Both the position numbers and the translations under genes were made by a program. DNA of 64,000 nucleotides from Companilactobacillus baiquanensis (GTDB lineage Bacteria; Bacillota; Bacilli; Lactobacillales; Lactobacillaceae), in NCBI RefSeq assembly GCF_003946605.1, contig NZ_RHOQ01000001.1, positions 434,001-498,000 of the forward strand, in the 5' to 3' direction. Of this stretch, positions 24,877 through 34,714 are shown piece after piece. Each line of letters starts with the position of its first letter. Position 1 is the stretch's first letter. A model generated the notes under the pieces. That model did not search any database. It was not told the DNA's origin and saw only the letters and a program-made list of their open reading frames with translations.

Positions 24877-25729
24877 CTAAAGTATTTTTAACCGAGAACA
24901 TCCCTTTGGACAAGAAATGCTGATTACCCTCTAATTTTTTATCATCAAAGATCATTATTTTTTTCTGATGCTTGATCGAAAAATTAATAGTATTAGTCGT
25001 CCCACTATGAATTCCCGTTTCAGCTACGATCAAGCCATCACTCAACGCACTCTGCCATTCGTCTCTGGCTACTAAATTATGTGGATAAACCTTAGTACCG
25101 TTGGGATATGTTGAAATTAATAATCCTTCTGCTTTTAAAATTTCTAGGGCGAGATCTTTATTTTCATAAGGATAGATTGGCATATCTAATCCATGTGCTA
25201 ATACGGCAATGGTGGATCTTTTATTAGTGACTACCGCTTGATGAACTATCGTATCAATTCCTCGAGCCAGTCCACTAATAACAACGTACTCATCTGACAA
25301 ATCAGTTATTATTTTTTCTGTCCAAATTTGACTAGTTACAGAAGGCGTTCTCGTCCCGACCATCGTAATTATTTTATTAGCGTTCAATAACTTCTTATTA
25401 CCCTTTAAATAAAGCAAAACAGGGCGATTTGAAATTTTCTTCAATCTCTGAGGATACTCATTATCAAGACAATTTATTATCTGAATTTTTTTGGACAAAC
25501 TATCACTAAGTTTTTTGGAACTATTTTGATTAATTTTTGGCCACGATTTATTGGTAATAGTTTTGTTTACTATTAGTTTCTGGATCTTTTTTATCTTGGT
25601 CGTCCTTAGTTCCGTAAAAGAAAAGTCTTTTCGATGGTTTTTTGATTCATCTAAATAATTTAAAACAGTCTGATTTCCGATTCCCTTAAATGACAATAAA
25701 CTTAAGATCAATATCGTTAACTTATCCAT
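24851..25729 (-). CDS. dprA: DprA/Smf-like DNA-processing protein, divergent
   Basis: A 292-residue Rossmann-like protein. Conserved DprA landmarks: an N-terminal HhH-like helix region, CLDNEYPQRLKKI (87-99), MVGTRTPS (123-130), SGLARGID with H163 (152-163), LAHGLDMPIYPYEN (177-190) and HSGTTNT (241-247). The usual F-P-x-R-N-R motif is replaced by NLVARDE (218-224), and the C-terminal winged helix of many DprAs is missing. Family knowledge: DprA loads RecA on incoming single strands during transformation. Here it has no topA neighbour, although comEA/comEC lie 18 kb away. It is either this organism's working DprA or a paralogue with another role. Start at 25729 follows GGAG. Confidence 0.78.
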   Translation of the reverse strand: MDKLTILILSLLSFKGIGNQTVLNYLDESKNHRKDFSFTELRTTKIKKIQKLIVNKTITNKSWPKINQNSSKKLSDSLSKKIQIINCLDNEYPQRLKKISNRPVLLYLKGNKKLLNANKIITMVGTRTPSVTSQIWTEKIITDLSDEYVVISGLARGIDTIVHQAVVTNKRSTIAVLAHGLDMPIYPYENKDLALEILKAEGLLISTYPNGTKVYPHNLVARDEWQSALSDGLIVAETGIHSGTTNTINFSIKHQKKIMIFDDKKLEGNQHFLSKGMFSVKNTLEIKRAMSQ

Positions 25730-25784
25730 AATCGACTCCATTTAGTATTTAAACTAAATTTCGTAAATTTTTGGAATTTCCCAT

Positions 25785-25828
25785 AAAAAAAACAAGAGAA
25801 TATGATTTTCGTCACATTCTCTTGTTGC
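25785..25828 (-). terminator. Terminator of the suf operon
   Basis: Minus strand AACAAGAGAATG / CATATTCTCTTGTT (near-perfect) with an eight-base T run, just downstream of sufB. Confidence 0.88.
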
Positions 25829-25832
25829 AATT

Positions 25833-27275
25833 TTATCCAACAGTACCTTCCATTTCATAACTGATCAAACGGTTAAGTTCAACGGCGTATTCCATTGGCA
25901 ATTCTTTAGTAAATGGTTCAACAAATCCCATGATGATCATTTCAGTAGCTTTTTCTTCACTCAATCCACGACTCATCAAGTAATAAAGTTGTTCCTCTGA
26001 AACTTTAGAAACTTTGGCCTCATGCTCCATTGAAACATTCCCATTAAGAATTTGGTTATATGGAATCGTATCTGAACTAGAGTCCTCATCCATAATGATC
26101 GTATCACACTCAACGTGGGCTTTTGATCCATCCGAATTTCTCTCAAAACGAACTGTACCACGATAATCAACTGCTCCGCCATCTTTAGAGATCGACTTAG
26201 AAACAATTGAAGAAGATGTGTTCTTAGCAGCATGGATCATTCTGGCACCAGCATCTTGATCAACGTTATGACCAGCAACGGCAATAGAAAGCATTGTACC
26301 TCTAGCACCTTCACCATCTAGATAAACACTAGGATACTTCATAGTTATCTTAGAACCCAAGTTACCATCGACCCACTCCATTGTGGCATTTTCCATTGCC
26401 TGAGCACGTTTTGTCTCAAGACTGTAAACATTATTCGACCAGTTTTGAATGGTTGTATAACGTACATATGCGTCTTTCTCGGCAAATACTTCAACAACAG
26501 CGGCATGCAAACTGTCAGATGAATAGTTAGGAGCCGTACAGCCCTCAACATATTGAATACTTGCCCCTTCGTCAACAATAATCAAAGTTCTTTCAAACTG
26601 ACCACTGTTTTCGGCATTCAAACGGAAATAAGATTGGATCGGAATATCCAACTTAACACCTTTTGGAACATAGATAAATGATCCACCAGACCAAACAGCA
26701 CCATTTAAGGCCGCAAATTTATTGTCATCTGGATGAACTAATTTACCAAACCACTTTCTGAATAGTTCAGGATATTCACGTAAGGCAGTATCAGTATCAG
26801 TAAAAATAATTCCAAATTTAGCGAATTCATCACGCATATTGTGATAAACAACTTCTGATTCATATTGAGCAGATGATCCAGCTAAATATTTTCTTTCGGC
26901 TTCAGGAACACCTAAACGATTGAAGGTATCCTTCAATTCAGTAGGAACATCGTCCCAGTCACGATACTTTTTATCAGTTGCTTTTTGATAATAGCGCATA
27001 TTCTTCAGATCTAATCCTGATAAATCTGGACCAAAATCTGGCATTGGCATTTTTTTATACATTGCATAACATTTTAATCTAAAATCAAGCATCCACTGTG
27101 GTTCGCCTTTTTCTTTTGAGATAGCACGAACTACATCTTCTGTCAGTCCTCTACCAGTAGAGAACACAGGCTTAACATCATCATGAAAACCAAAGTCGTA
27201 ATCATCTTTTAGATCCAATGATTTAACAGAAGAAACAGCTTCTTCATTATTTTTTGTATTTTCAGTTTCTGGCAT
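25833..27275 (-). CDS. sufB: Fe-S cluster scaffold protein SufB
   Basis: A 480-residue member of the SufB/SufD family, longer than the SufD paralogue, with a beta-helix core. [22 protein letters not shown] in mid-protein and the C-terminal [34 protein letters not shown] and [11 protein letters not shown] blocks are SufB-specific. With SufC and SufD it forms the SufBC2D scaffold that builds Fe-S clusters in the cytoplasm. The start at 27275 follows AGGAAG. It is the last gene of the operon, twelve bases after sufU. Confidence 0.96.
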   Translation of the reverse strand: MPETENTKNNEEAVSSVKSLDLKDDYDFGFHDDVKPVFSTGRGLTEDVVRAISKEKGEPQWMLDFRLKCYAMYKKMPMPDFGPDLSGLDLKNMRYYQKATDKKYRDWDDVPTELKDTFNRLGVPEAERKYLAGSSAQYESEVVYHNMRDEFAKFGIIFTDTDTALREYPELFRKWFGKLVHPDDNKFAALNGAVWSGGSFIYVPKGVKLDIPIQSYFRLNAENSGQFERTLIIVDEGASIQYVEGCTAPNYSSDSLHAAVVEVFAEKDAYVRYTTIQNWSNNVYSLETKRAQAMENATMEWVDGNLGSKITMKYPSVYLDGEGARGTMLSIAVAGHNVDQDAGARMIHAAKNTSSSIVSKSISKDGGAVDYRGTVRFERNSDGSKAHVECDTIIMDEDSSSDTIPYNQILNGNVSMEHEAKVSKVSEEQLYYLMSRGLSEEKATEMIIMGFVEPFTKELPMEYAVELNRLISYEMEGTVG

Positions 27276-27287
27276 ATTATTCACTTC

Positions 27288-27722
27288 CTATTTACTTTGA
27301 TTAGTCAATGATCTGTGTAATGCTTTCCAAGCTAAAGTTGCACACTTTATACGAGCAGGAAATTTTGAAACGCCCTGCAAGACAGCAGCATCTCCTAAAA
27401 CGTGCGTATCAACATCGTCACCAATAATCATGTCAGAAAATACTTGAACCATGTTATCTGCATCTTCAACTTTTTTATTGATTACGGCATCGGTCATCAT
27501 ACTAGCTGATGCTTGACTGATCGTACAACCATATCCACTAAACGCAGCATCCTTGATAACTCCATCTTTAACTTCAAGTTGTAATTTTAATACATCACCG
27601 CAAGTAGGATTTTTTAATTCAATTTCATTTGTGGACTTAGGTAATTCCCCATGATGATGAGGATTATCTGAATGATCCAAAATAACTTGTCGATAAAGAT
27701 TATCCATTTTAGACAGTGCCAT
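27288..27722 (-). CDS. sufU: Zn-dependent sulfurtransferase SufU
   Basis: A 144-residue IscU-like protein with the SufU ligand set: C41 and D43 in NPTCGD, C66 in GYGCTIS and C127 in RIKCATLAW, plus the ~18-residue insertion between the second and third cysteine that separates SufU from IscU. Family knowledge: SufU carries persulfide from SufS to the SufBCD scaffold. The start at 27722 has AAGGAG ten bases upstream and overlaps the sufS end by 14 bp, so the pair is probably coupled. Confidence 0.95.
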   Translation of the reverse strand: MALSKMDNLYRQVILDHSDNPHHHGELPKSTNEIELKNPTCGDVLKLQLEVKDGVIKDAAFSGYGCTISQASASMMTDAVINKKVEDADNMVQVFSDMIIGDDVDTHVLGDAAVLQGVSKFPARIKCATLAWKALHRSLTNQSK

Positions 27723-28941
27723 TTTTAAAGAACTCCTTTGTTGCCTTAATTGCTTCAACTAATCTGTCAGCATCATCGATCGTGTTGTACAAATAGAAAC
27801 TAGCTCTAGCAGTGGCTGAAAGTCCTAAATATTCCATCAATGGCTGTGCACAATGGTGTCCAGCACGAACTGCCACACCTTCCATGTCTAATCCAGTAGC
27901 TAAGTCATGGGGATGTAGTCCTTTAAGATTAAAGGAAATCACCCCTGTATGATTGGCTGGATCTTTAGGTCCATAAACTTCAAGGTCATCGATAGCAATT
28001 AATTTAGGCAGTACATAATCAACGATTTCTTGAGTATTTTTTTGAATATTATCCAATCCAACTGACTGCAAATAATCAACTGCATATCCAAGTGAAATCG
28101 CACCGGCAATATTAGGTGTACCTGCTTCAAATTTCCAAGGTAATTCATTCCAAGAACTATCAAATTTTTTAACAAACTCAATCATTTCACCGCCAAATTC
28201 AACGGGTGACATTTGTTCTAATAGTTCTTGTTTACCATATAAAACGCCTATTCCAGTTTCTGCCATCATCTTATGGCCGGAAAAAGCAAAGAAATCACAG
28301 TTTAAATCAGTCACGTCAACAGGCATATTAGGAATCGACTGTGCTCCATCAACAACCATGACAGCATTATGACTATGAGCAATAGCGGCCAATTTCTTAA
28401 CTGGATTTATTACACCTAAAACATTTGAAGCTTGAGCAATCGAAACAATTTTTGTTTTATCTGTAATTTTTCTTTCGGCATCTTCCATATCAAGTTGGCC
28501 ATCATCAGTCAATTCAATATATTTTAAAGTTGCCTTCTTTTTCAAAGCTAACTGTTGCCAAGGAATCAGATTACTATGATGTTCCATGTAAGAGATAACA
28601 ATTTCATCACCTTCATGAACATTTTCACCATAGCTTTGAGCAACTAGATTCAAAGAGTTAGTTGCTCCCTTAGTAAAAATAACTTCTTTACTAGATTTTG
28701 CATGAATAAAATTCTTAACTTTTTCACGGGCAGCTTCAAATTGTTCAGTTGAACGTTCTGCCAAAGTATGAACACCACGATGAACATTAGCGTAGTCACT
28801 GAAATAAAAGTCAGTAACTTTTGACATGACTTGCTTTGGCTTTTGAGTTGTTGCCGCGTTATCCAAATAAACTAAATCTTCATCATTTACTTTTTGATCA
28901 AGTATTGGAAAGTCTTTTCTCCAAACATTATTGTTGTCCAT
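27709..28941 (-). CDS. sufS: Cysteine desulfurase SufS
   Basis: A 410-residue PLP enzyme (class V aminotransferase fold, group II desulfurase). The PLP lysine is K224 in FSGHKMMAETG, DGAQSIPN holds the PLP Asp, HHSN sits in the substrate region and the persulfide cysteine is C364 in RAGHHCAQPL. It removes sulfur from cysteine and hands it to SufU. It overlaps sufD by 14 bp. Confidence 0.97.
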   Translation of the reverse strand: MDNNNVWRKDFPILDQKVNDEDLVYLDNAATTQKPKQVMSKVTDFYFSDYANVHRGVHTLAERSTEQFEAAREKVKNFIHAKSSKEVIFTKGATNSLNLVAQSYGENVHEGDEIVISYMEHHSNLIPWQQLALKKKATLKYIELTDDGQLDMEDAERKITDKTKIVSIAQASNVLGVINPVKKLAAIAHSHNAVMVVDGAQSIPNMPVDVTDLNCDFFAFSGHKMMAETGIGVLYGKQELLEQMSPVEFGGEMIEFVKKFDSSWNELPWKFEAGTPNIAGAISLGYAVDYLQSVGLDNIQKNTQEIVDYVLPKLIAIDDLEVYGPKDPANHTGVISFNLKGLHPHDLATGLDMEGVAVRAGHHCAQPLMEYLGLSATARASFYLYNTIDDADRLVEAIKATKEFFKNGTV

Positions 28942-30211
28942 TGACTAATTTCCTCTCAATCATTTGAGTTAAACTAGTACGTACGTCTTTTTCAGGTATT
29001 TCCGAGATAACACTACTTAAAAATCCACGAATAACTAATCTTTGAGCAGTTTTTTCATCAATACCACGACTCATTAAGTAATACATTTGATCTTCATTAA
29101 CACGTCCGACACTGGCAGCGTGTCCGGCAGTAACATCATTTTCATCGATCAAAAGAATTGGGTTGGCATCCCCTCTAGCTTTTCTTGAAAGCATCAAGAC
29201 ACGACTTTCTTGTTGAGCATCTGAACCTCTTGCTCCTTTGACAATATGACCAACACCATTAAAGGTAAGTGTTGATTTTTGCAAAATAACACCATGTTGC
29301 AAAATATGACCAATTGTATGTTTACCATAATTAGTAACTTTAGTGTCAATTCCTTGGACTTGATCGCCGGTTGTAATAGCAACAACTTTAGCTTCAGTAT
29401 GTGAACCTTCACCCAATAGATCGGTACCAAAGTCCCCAATAACGTCTCCATCGTTCATAAAGCCGATTGCCCAATCAAGACGGGCATTATTTCCGGTACA
29501 TCCACGACGATTTAAGTAAGTGGTTGTATCCTTTGATAATTCATCTAATGCTGAAAAATGTACTCTGGAATTATCTGCTGCAATTACTTCGACTACGATA
29601 TTAGCTTTATTTTTATGACCTGTTCCCTTAGAAACCAAATTTTCCAAATAAGTAACATCACTATCTTCTTCGGCAACGATCAATACATGATGAACAAAAT
29701 CGCGTTCAACAGAATTATCTTGAATAAACATGGCTTGAATAGATTTAGTTATACGTACGCCCTTTGGTACATATAGGAAAACTCCACTATTTAAAAAAGC
29801 TGCATTTAAAGCTGTTAACTTATTGTCAGTAGTCTTAGTAACTTTAGTCATAAAGTATTTTTGCATCAATTCAGGATAATCATTCATTGCTGAAAAGATA
29901 TCAGTTAAAATAACACCTTTATCTGATAGATCTTTTTCCAAATTAGTTGAGATCGTCTTATCTCCAGCTTGATAGATGTAATTAAGAGCTTGAGGTTTAT
30001 TATCAGCTCCAATTTCAACATCAGCATCAATTTTACCAGGACGATCTAAGCGCCAACTTCGATAATTGATTTTTTCATATTTAGGGAGAGATAATTCGTC
30101 AGCTTTAGCCAAACTGTCAAGACGTACTTTTTGATACCAGTCAGGTTCACTTTTAGATTTAGAAAAAGAAATTACGTCATCTTTATATTTATCTATTAAA
30201 TTAGCTCGCAT
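28928..30211 (-). CDS. sufD: Fe-S cluster assembly protein SufD
   Basis: A 427-residue SufB/SufD-family protein lacking the extra SufB features; it has the SufD core with FNGVGHIVKGARGSDAQQESRVL and the C-terminal HAASVGRVNEDQMYYLMSRG block shared with SufB. Partner of SufB and SufC in the scaffold. RBS TAGGAGGAGGAG. It follows sufC by 11 bp. A long antisense open frame over this gene was judged spurious. Confidence 0.96.
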   Translation of the reverse strand: MRANLIDKYKDDVISFSKSKSEPDWYQKVRLDSLAKADELSLPKYEKINYRSWRLDRPGKIDADVEIGADNKPQALNYIYQAGDKTISTNLEKDLSDKGVILTDIFSAMNDYPELMQKYFMTKVTKTTDNKLTALNAAFLNSGVFLYVPKGVRITKSIQAMFIQDNSVERDFVHHVLIVAEEDSDVTYLENLVSKGTGHKNKANIVVEVIAADNSRVHFSALDELSKDTTTYLNRRGCTGNNARLDWAIGFMNDGDVIGDFGTDLLGEGSHTEAKVVAITTGDQVQGIDTKVTNYGKHTIGHILQHGVILQKSTLTFNGVGHIVKGARGSDAQQESRVLMLSRKARGDANPILLIDENDVTAGHAASVGRVNEDQMYYLMSRGIDEKTAQRLVIRGFLSSVISEIPEKDVRTSLTQMIERKLVNGQQ

Positions 30212-30222
30212 AACTCCTCCTC

Positions 30223-31017
30223 CTAAATTTCATCCGTTAGTTTAACATCAAGATGTAAATCGTCACGTAGACCAGCATATCCCTCGTCTTCTAGTTTCTT
30301 AGCCAATTCAGGACCACCGCTTTTGACAATTCTTCCATCCATCATAACGTGTACTTGATCTGGAACAATATAATTTAAAAGTCTTTGATAGTGAGTGATA
30401 ATTAATGAGCCAAAATTATCGCCACGCATTGAATTAACGCCACGTGAAACGACTTTTAAAGCATCAATATCAAGACCTGAGTCAATTTCATCTAAAATTG
30501 CAAATTTTGGTTCGATCATTAGCAATTGTAAAATTTCATTACGTTTCTTTTCACCACCAGAAAAACCTTCATTTAAATATCTTTCTGACATTTCATCAGT
30601 CATATCCAAAATATTTTGTTTTTCTTCAAGTTTTTTAATAAAATCCATAACTGGAATTTGCTTATCTTCATCACGACGTGCATTGATAGCAGCACGCATA
30701 AATTCAACATTTGTAACGCCAGGAATTTCAGCTGGATATTGCATTGCTAAGAAAAGTCCTAGACGAGCGCGTTCATCAACAGGCAATTCCAAAATACTCT
30801 TACCATCAAGTAAAATATCACCTTGAGTTACCTTGTAAGCAGAATTTCCCATAATTGCTTGTGATAATGTTGATTTACCAGTTCCGTTAGGACCCATAAT
30901 CGCATGGATCTCACCTGTACTCATTGATAAATTTACGCCTTTTAAAATCTCTTGTCCCTCACCGTTCTCATCGTCAGTTACTGAAACATGTAGATCTTTT
31001 ATATCTAAAGTAGACAT
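30223..31017 (-). CDS. sufC: Fe-S assembly ATPase SufC
   Basis: A 264-residue soluble ABC ATPase. Walker A GPNGTGKS at 42-49, Q-loop (AMQYPAEIPG), SufC-type signature FSGGEKKRNE and Walker B FAILDEIDSGLDIDALK are all present; DEIDSGLD is the SufC form. It drives conformational change of SufBD. First gene of the operon, with a TGGAGGGATATGA ribosome site. Confidence 0.97.
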   Translation of the reverse strand: MSTLDIKDLHVSVTDDENGEGQEILKGVNLSMSTGEIHAIMGPNGTGKSTLSQAIMGNSAYKVTQGDILLDGKSILELPVDERARLGLFLAMQYPAEIPGVTNVEFMRAAINARRDEDKQIPVMDFIKKLEEKQNILDMTDEMSERYLNEGFSGGEKKRNEILQLLMIEPKFAILDEIDSGLDIDALKVVSRGVNSMRGDNFGSLIITHYQRLLNYIVPDQVHVMMDGRIVKSGGPELAKKLEDEGYAGLRDDLHLDVKLTDEI

Positions 31018-31047
31018 TCATATCCCTCCATTACTGTTAATGCTTTC

Positions 31048-31076
31048 ATTATAGTATTGTTTCAATTCGAAACCAA
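31048..31076 (-). promoter_or_regulatory. suf operon promoter
   Basis: Minus strand TTGGTT, 17-base spacer, TATAAT, about 30 bases before sufC. Confidence 0.7.
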
Positions 31077-31130
31077 TATAATTTAATATATTCTATAGTA
31101 ATAAATTAAATTCCTCACAAATGTAAGTAA

Positions 31131-31165
31131 AAAAAAGACCACAATTAGAATTTGTGATCTTTAAT
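31131..31165 (-). terminator. Terminator of the engB gene
   Basis: Minus strand AAAGATCACAAA / TTGTGGTCTTT hairpin plus an eight-base T run, overlapping the end of engB. Confidence 0.85.
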
Positions 31166-31748
31166 TTGACATTTTAGATTCGATCCAATCCCAAACTTGG
31201 TCTTTACCATATTTAGTTTCTGCACTAAACATTTGTAAATCATCAGTTTGGTTGATCTGCATCGTCTTTAATATTTGACTGCTGCTTTTGTTCCATTGAT
31301 TCTTTTTAACTTTATCCATCTTAGTTGAAACGATCAACGTAGGGATATGGTAATAACTAACGTATTGGTACATAGAAACATCATCATCACTTGGTGCATG
31401 ACGTCCATCGGTCAAGATGATGACACCCTTTAGTACCTTTCTAGTTGTTAAATATTCCTCGATCATAGCACCAAATTCTTCTCTTTGTTTTTTAGAAACT
31501 TTAGCAAAACCATAGCCAGGTACATCAACTAAGTAGAGTTGATCCTCTATATTATAGAAGTTAAGTGTTTGAGTTTTACCAGGAGTACTTGACGTTCTGG
31601 CAAAACTCTTACGATTGATCAGCGTATTGATCAAAGATGATTTACCAACGTTAGAACGTCCTAAAAGAGCAATTTCAGGGTAACCATCATCGGGATATTG
31701 TTTTGAGCTAACCGCACTCAAATTCATTGAAACATTATTTACCTGCAT
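31161..31748 (-). CDS. ysxC: Ribosome biogenesis GTPase YsxC/EngB
   Basis: A 195-residue TRAFAC GTPase required for assembly of the 50S subunit. G1 is GRSNVGKSS (30-38), G3 is DVPGYG, G4 is STKMDK and G5 is SAET. Length and motifs match EngB. It lies 63 bp downstream of clpX, the usual order in Firmicutes, though a hairpin lies between them. Confidence 0.96.
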   Translation of the reverse strand: MQVNNVSMNLSAVSSKQYPDDGYPEIALLGRSNVGKSSLINTLINRKSFARTSSTPGKTQTLNFYNIEDQLYLVDVPGYGFAKVSKKQREEFGAMIEEYLTTRKVLKGVIILTDGRHAPSDDDVSMYQYVSYYHIPTLIVSTKMDKVKKNQWNKSSSQILKTMQINQTDDLQMFSAETKYGKDQVWDWIESKMSN

Positions 31749-31796
31749 AATTCACCTCAATGCTCTTATTTTAACATATCACTTATTAATTAATAG

Positions 31797-31823
31797 CAAA
31801 AAAGGCCACCATTAGGCGACCTC
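31797..31823 (-). terminator. Weak terminator overlapping the clpX stop
   Basis: Minus strand AGGTCGCC-TAAT-GGTGGCCT with G-U pairs, then TTTTTT. The clpX stop codon lies in the loop. Read-through into engB is likely. Confidence 0.6.
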
Positions 31824-33059
31824 TCCATCTTTTAGAATTAATTCTGGTTCTTTAATTTTACGAACGGCATCTTTAGTTACTTTAACTGCTTTGACATCAG
31901 TTCTTTCAGGAATATCAAACATTGTGTCTAACATTGTTTCTTCAACAATTGAACGCAATCCACGAGCTCCTGTATTTCTTTCAATTGACATCTTGGCAAT
32001 CTCATTCAAAGCGCCATCTGTGAATTTCAACTCAACACCATCAAGTGACATTAACTCTTGATATTGCTTAATAAGTGCATTCTTAGGTTTAGTAAGAATT
32101 TCTACTAAATCACTCTCAGTTAACTTCTCAAGTGCTGTAACGATAGGAATACGACCGATAAATTCTGGAATAATACCAAACTTCATCAAGTCTTCTGGAA
32201 TGATTTGTTGCATCAAACTCTTTTCCTCATCAATATTTACATCATGCTCTGCACCAAAACCAATCGTTTTATCACCTAAACGGTTTTTAACGATTTGTTC
32301 GATACCATCAAAGGCACCACCAACGATAAATAAGATATTAGTTGTGTCGATTTGAATAAGTTCTTGTTGGGGATGTTTTCTACCACCTTGTGGTGGAACA
32401 CTAGCAATTGTTCCTTCAAGTATTTTAAGCAATGCTTGTTGAACACCTTCACCTGAAACATCACGTGTAATTGATACATTTTCACTCTTCTTTGAAATTT
32501 TATCAATTTCATCAATATAAACAATTCCGTGTTCAGCTTTTTCAACATCAAAGTCAGCATTTTGTAGCAACTTCAATAAAATATTCTCAACGTCTTCACC
32601 AACATAACCTGCCTCAGTCAAAGTAGTTGCATCGGCGATGGCAAAAGGAACTTTCAAAATACGTGCAAGAGTTTGAGCAAGGAATGTTTTACCTGAACCT
32701 GTTGGTCCAATTAAAGCAATATTACTCTTTTGTAACTCTGTGTCACCATCTTTTGAGTTTTCCATTTTATTAATTCTCTTATAGTGATTGTAAACGGCAA
32801 CTGATAGCGCACGTTTAGCATCACTTTGTCCAATGACATAATCATCCAAGATCTTCTTAATTGCTACTGGTGTAGGGATATTTTCAAGATCCAATGGTTT
32901 ATTTTCACTTAATTCCTCATCAATGATCTCTTTACAAAGATCGATACATTCGTTACAGATGTATACTCCTGGTCCTGCAACAATTTTTTGAACTTGGTCT
33001 TGTGTCTTTCCGCAGAAAGAACAACTGATTGTGCCTGTAGTTTCTGTACTATCAAACAT
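31812..33059 (-). CDS. clpX: ATP-dependent Clp protease ATP-binding subunit ClpX
   Basis: A 415-residue AAA+ unfoldase that recognises tagged proteins and feeds them to ClpP. The N-terminal zinc-binding domain has C13, C16, C35 and C38; Walker A is GPTGSGKT (118-125); Walker [11 protein letters not shown] follows; the C-terminal small domain is complete. The start at 33059 is nine bases after GAAGGAG. It lies after tig in the common tig-clpX-engB order. Confidence 0.97.
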   Translation of the reverse strand: MFDSTETTGTISCSFCGKTQDQVQKIVAGPGVYICNECIDLCKEIIDEELSENKPLDLENIPTPVAIKKILDDYVIGQSDAKRALSVAVYNHYKRINKMENSKDGDTELQKSNIALIGPTGSGKTFLAQTLARILKVPFAIADATTLTEAGYVGEDVENILLKLLQNADFDVEKAEHGIVYIDEIDKISKKSENVSITRDVSGEGVQQALLKILEGTIASVPPQGGRKHPQQELIQIDTTNILFIVGGAFDGIEQIVKNRLGDKTIGFGAEHDVNIDEEKSLMQQIIPEDLMKFGIIPEFIGRIPIVTALEKLTESDLVEILTKPKNALIKQYQELMSLDGVELKFTDGALNEIAKMSIERNTGARGLRSIVEETMLDTMFDIPERTDVKAVKVTKDAVRKIKEPELILKDGEVA

Positions 33060-33176
33060 ATGCAATTTCTCCTTCAATAGTTCCAATACTTTGAAAGTCT
33101 AGCATTGAAGCTGTTAAGAGTAAAGTAATTAGTTTTAAACTATTTTTTCCATGAATCCTAACAAATTTTATTACCT

Positions 33177-33205
33177 AAAAAAAAGAAGCCCAAGGCTTCT
33201 TTAAT
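33177..33205 (-). terminator. Terminator of tig
   Basis: AAAGAAGCC / GGCTTCTTT around a short loop with an A run on the minus-strand distal side, 20 bp after the tig stop. Confidence 0.8.
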
Positions 33206-33224
33206 TCAGTAACAAATTTATTAC

Positions 33225-34511
33225 CTATTTTTCAACGGCTGAATCAACGATTAGTTCGATAGCCTTCTTAGCTGAAATATCATGGGCCAACATATCGTCT
33301 GTAAGAGCATTTCTAACAGCCTTTTCGTCCATATTATATTCATCAGCAAGTGACTTAACTTCTTCTTTGATTTCGTCTTCAGTAGGTTTGATGCCTTCTT
33401 TAGCAACGATTGCTTCAATCACAAGGTCAGTCTTAACACGTTCTTCAGCATCATTTGAGAATTGCTTCTTCAAATCATCTTCAGTTGTACCTGTCATTTG
33501 ATAGTACAACTTAGGATCGATTCCTTGACGACGCAAGTTTGATAGATATTGATTCATTTGGTTAGAAACTTCAGTATCGATCATTGCTTGTGGTACTTCG
33601 TCAATTTTAGCATTCTTTACAGCAGCTGAAATTGCTTCTTCTTGAATATTGTCTTCAGCAGTTTGTTTCTTTTGATCCTTCAATTCATCATGAAGTTTCT
33701 TCTTAAGTGCGTCAAGTGTATCAACGTCTTCGTCAACGTCTTTAGCAAAGTCATCATCAAGTTCAGGCAATTCCTTTGTCTTAACTTCGTGAATCTTTGT
33801 CTTGAAAATAGCTTTCTTACCAGCTAGTTCCTTTGCTTGATAATCTTCTGGGAATGTTACGTTAACGTCAACATCCTCATCAGCACTATGTCCAACAAGT
33901 TCATCTTCAAATCCAGGAATAAATGAGCCTGAACCTAATTCAAGTGAGTAGTTTTGAGCACTACCACCGTCAAATTCTTCTCCATCAACTGTACCAACAT
34001 AGTCGATAACAACAGTATCGCCATTTTCAGCTTTACCGTCTTTAAGAACAAGTTCTGCTTGTTGTTTTTGTAGTTCCTTTAAACGAGCTTCAACATCAGT
34101 CTTCATGACGTTACGTTTTTGCTTCTTAACTTCAAGACCAGTATAGTCGCCAAGTTTTACATCAGGTTTAACAGTAATAGTTGCACTGATAGCCCATGGT
34201 TGGTCTTTTTCCATTGATTCAACACTAATTTGTGGTTGATCAACTGGTTCTACCTTAGTATCACTAACAGCCTTGTCATATGCTTCTGGTAAAACAGCGT
34301 TCAAAGCATCTTCATACAAAGCTTCTTCTCCGTACATACGGTTGAAGATTTGACGAGGTACTCTTCCCTTTCTAAAACCAGGAACATTTAAGTTCTTCTT
34401 TACACGATCAAAAGCAGTATCTAAACCTTTTTTGATTGTATCTTGGTCAATTTCAAATTTTAATTCACCAGTATTTTTTTCTTTTTTTGTAAATTCAGCC
34501 TTAGCAGACAT
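33225..34511 (-). CDS. tig: Trigger factor (ribosome-associated chaperone/PPIase)
   Basis: A 428-residue protein with the N-terminal ribosome-binding domain (GFRKGRVPR signature near 45-53), a central FKBP-type PPIase domain (about 160-245) and a C-terminal chaperone arm region. It binds nascent chains at the exit tunnel. The start at 34511 follows GGAGGG. Placed between tuf and clpX as usual. Confidence 0.97.
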   Translation of the reverse strand: MSAKAEFTKKEKNTGELKFEIDQDTIKKGLDTAFDRVKKNLNVPGFRKGRVPRQIFNRMYGEEALYEDALNAVLPEAYDKAVSDTKVEPVDQPQISVESMEKDQPWAISATITVKPDVKLGDYTGLEVKKQKRNVMKTDVEARLKELQKQQAELVLKDGKAENGDTVVIDYVGTVDGEEFDGGSAQNYSLELGSGSFIPGFEDELVGHSADEDVDVNVTFPEDYQAKELAGKKAIFKTKIHEVKTKELPELDDDFAKDVDEDVDTLDALKKKLHDELKDQKKQTAEDNIQEEAISAAVKNAKIDEVPQAMIDTEVSNQMNQYLSNLRRQGIDPKLYYQMTGTTEDDLKKQFSNDAEERVKTDLVIEAIVAKEGIKPTEDEIKEEVKSLADEYNMDEKAVRNALTDDMLAHDISAKKAIELIVDSAVEK

Positions 34512-34661
34512 TTTATCCCTCCGGTATTTCACGATCTCATACTTTGTAATATTACCTTAAATCAATAATATTGTAAATATTTCACGCTAAATATAGGCTT
34601 TTAAGCCATTACTTCACTATTATAAGATAACTTAAAGCGTTTTCCTAATCAAATTTGATAA

Positions 34662-34699
34662 TAAAAAAAGAGCTGAGACATAGTCTCAACTCTTTTTAA
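34662..34699 (-). terminator. Terminator of tuf
   Basis: AAAGAGCTGAGAC / GTCTCAACTCTTT hairpin with A/T runs on both sides, 16 bp past the tuf stop. Confidence 0.88.
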
Positions 34700-34714
34700 T
34701 TAGAATCAAAGAGA

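Noticed and set aside
30395..30826. 143-codon open frame on the plus strand opposite sufC
   Set aside because: Antisense shadow of a strongly conserved ABC ATPase; no ribosome site and low-complexity Ser/Ile-rich translation.
34640..34665. GGAAAACGCTTTAA-like palindrome between tuf and tig as a cre site
   Set aside because: Only about 12 of 14 consensus positions on the minus strand, with mismatches at the outer invariant bases; probably chance in the leader.
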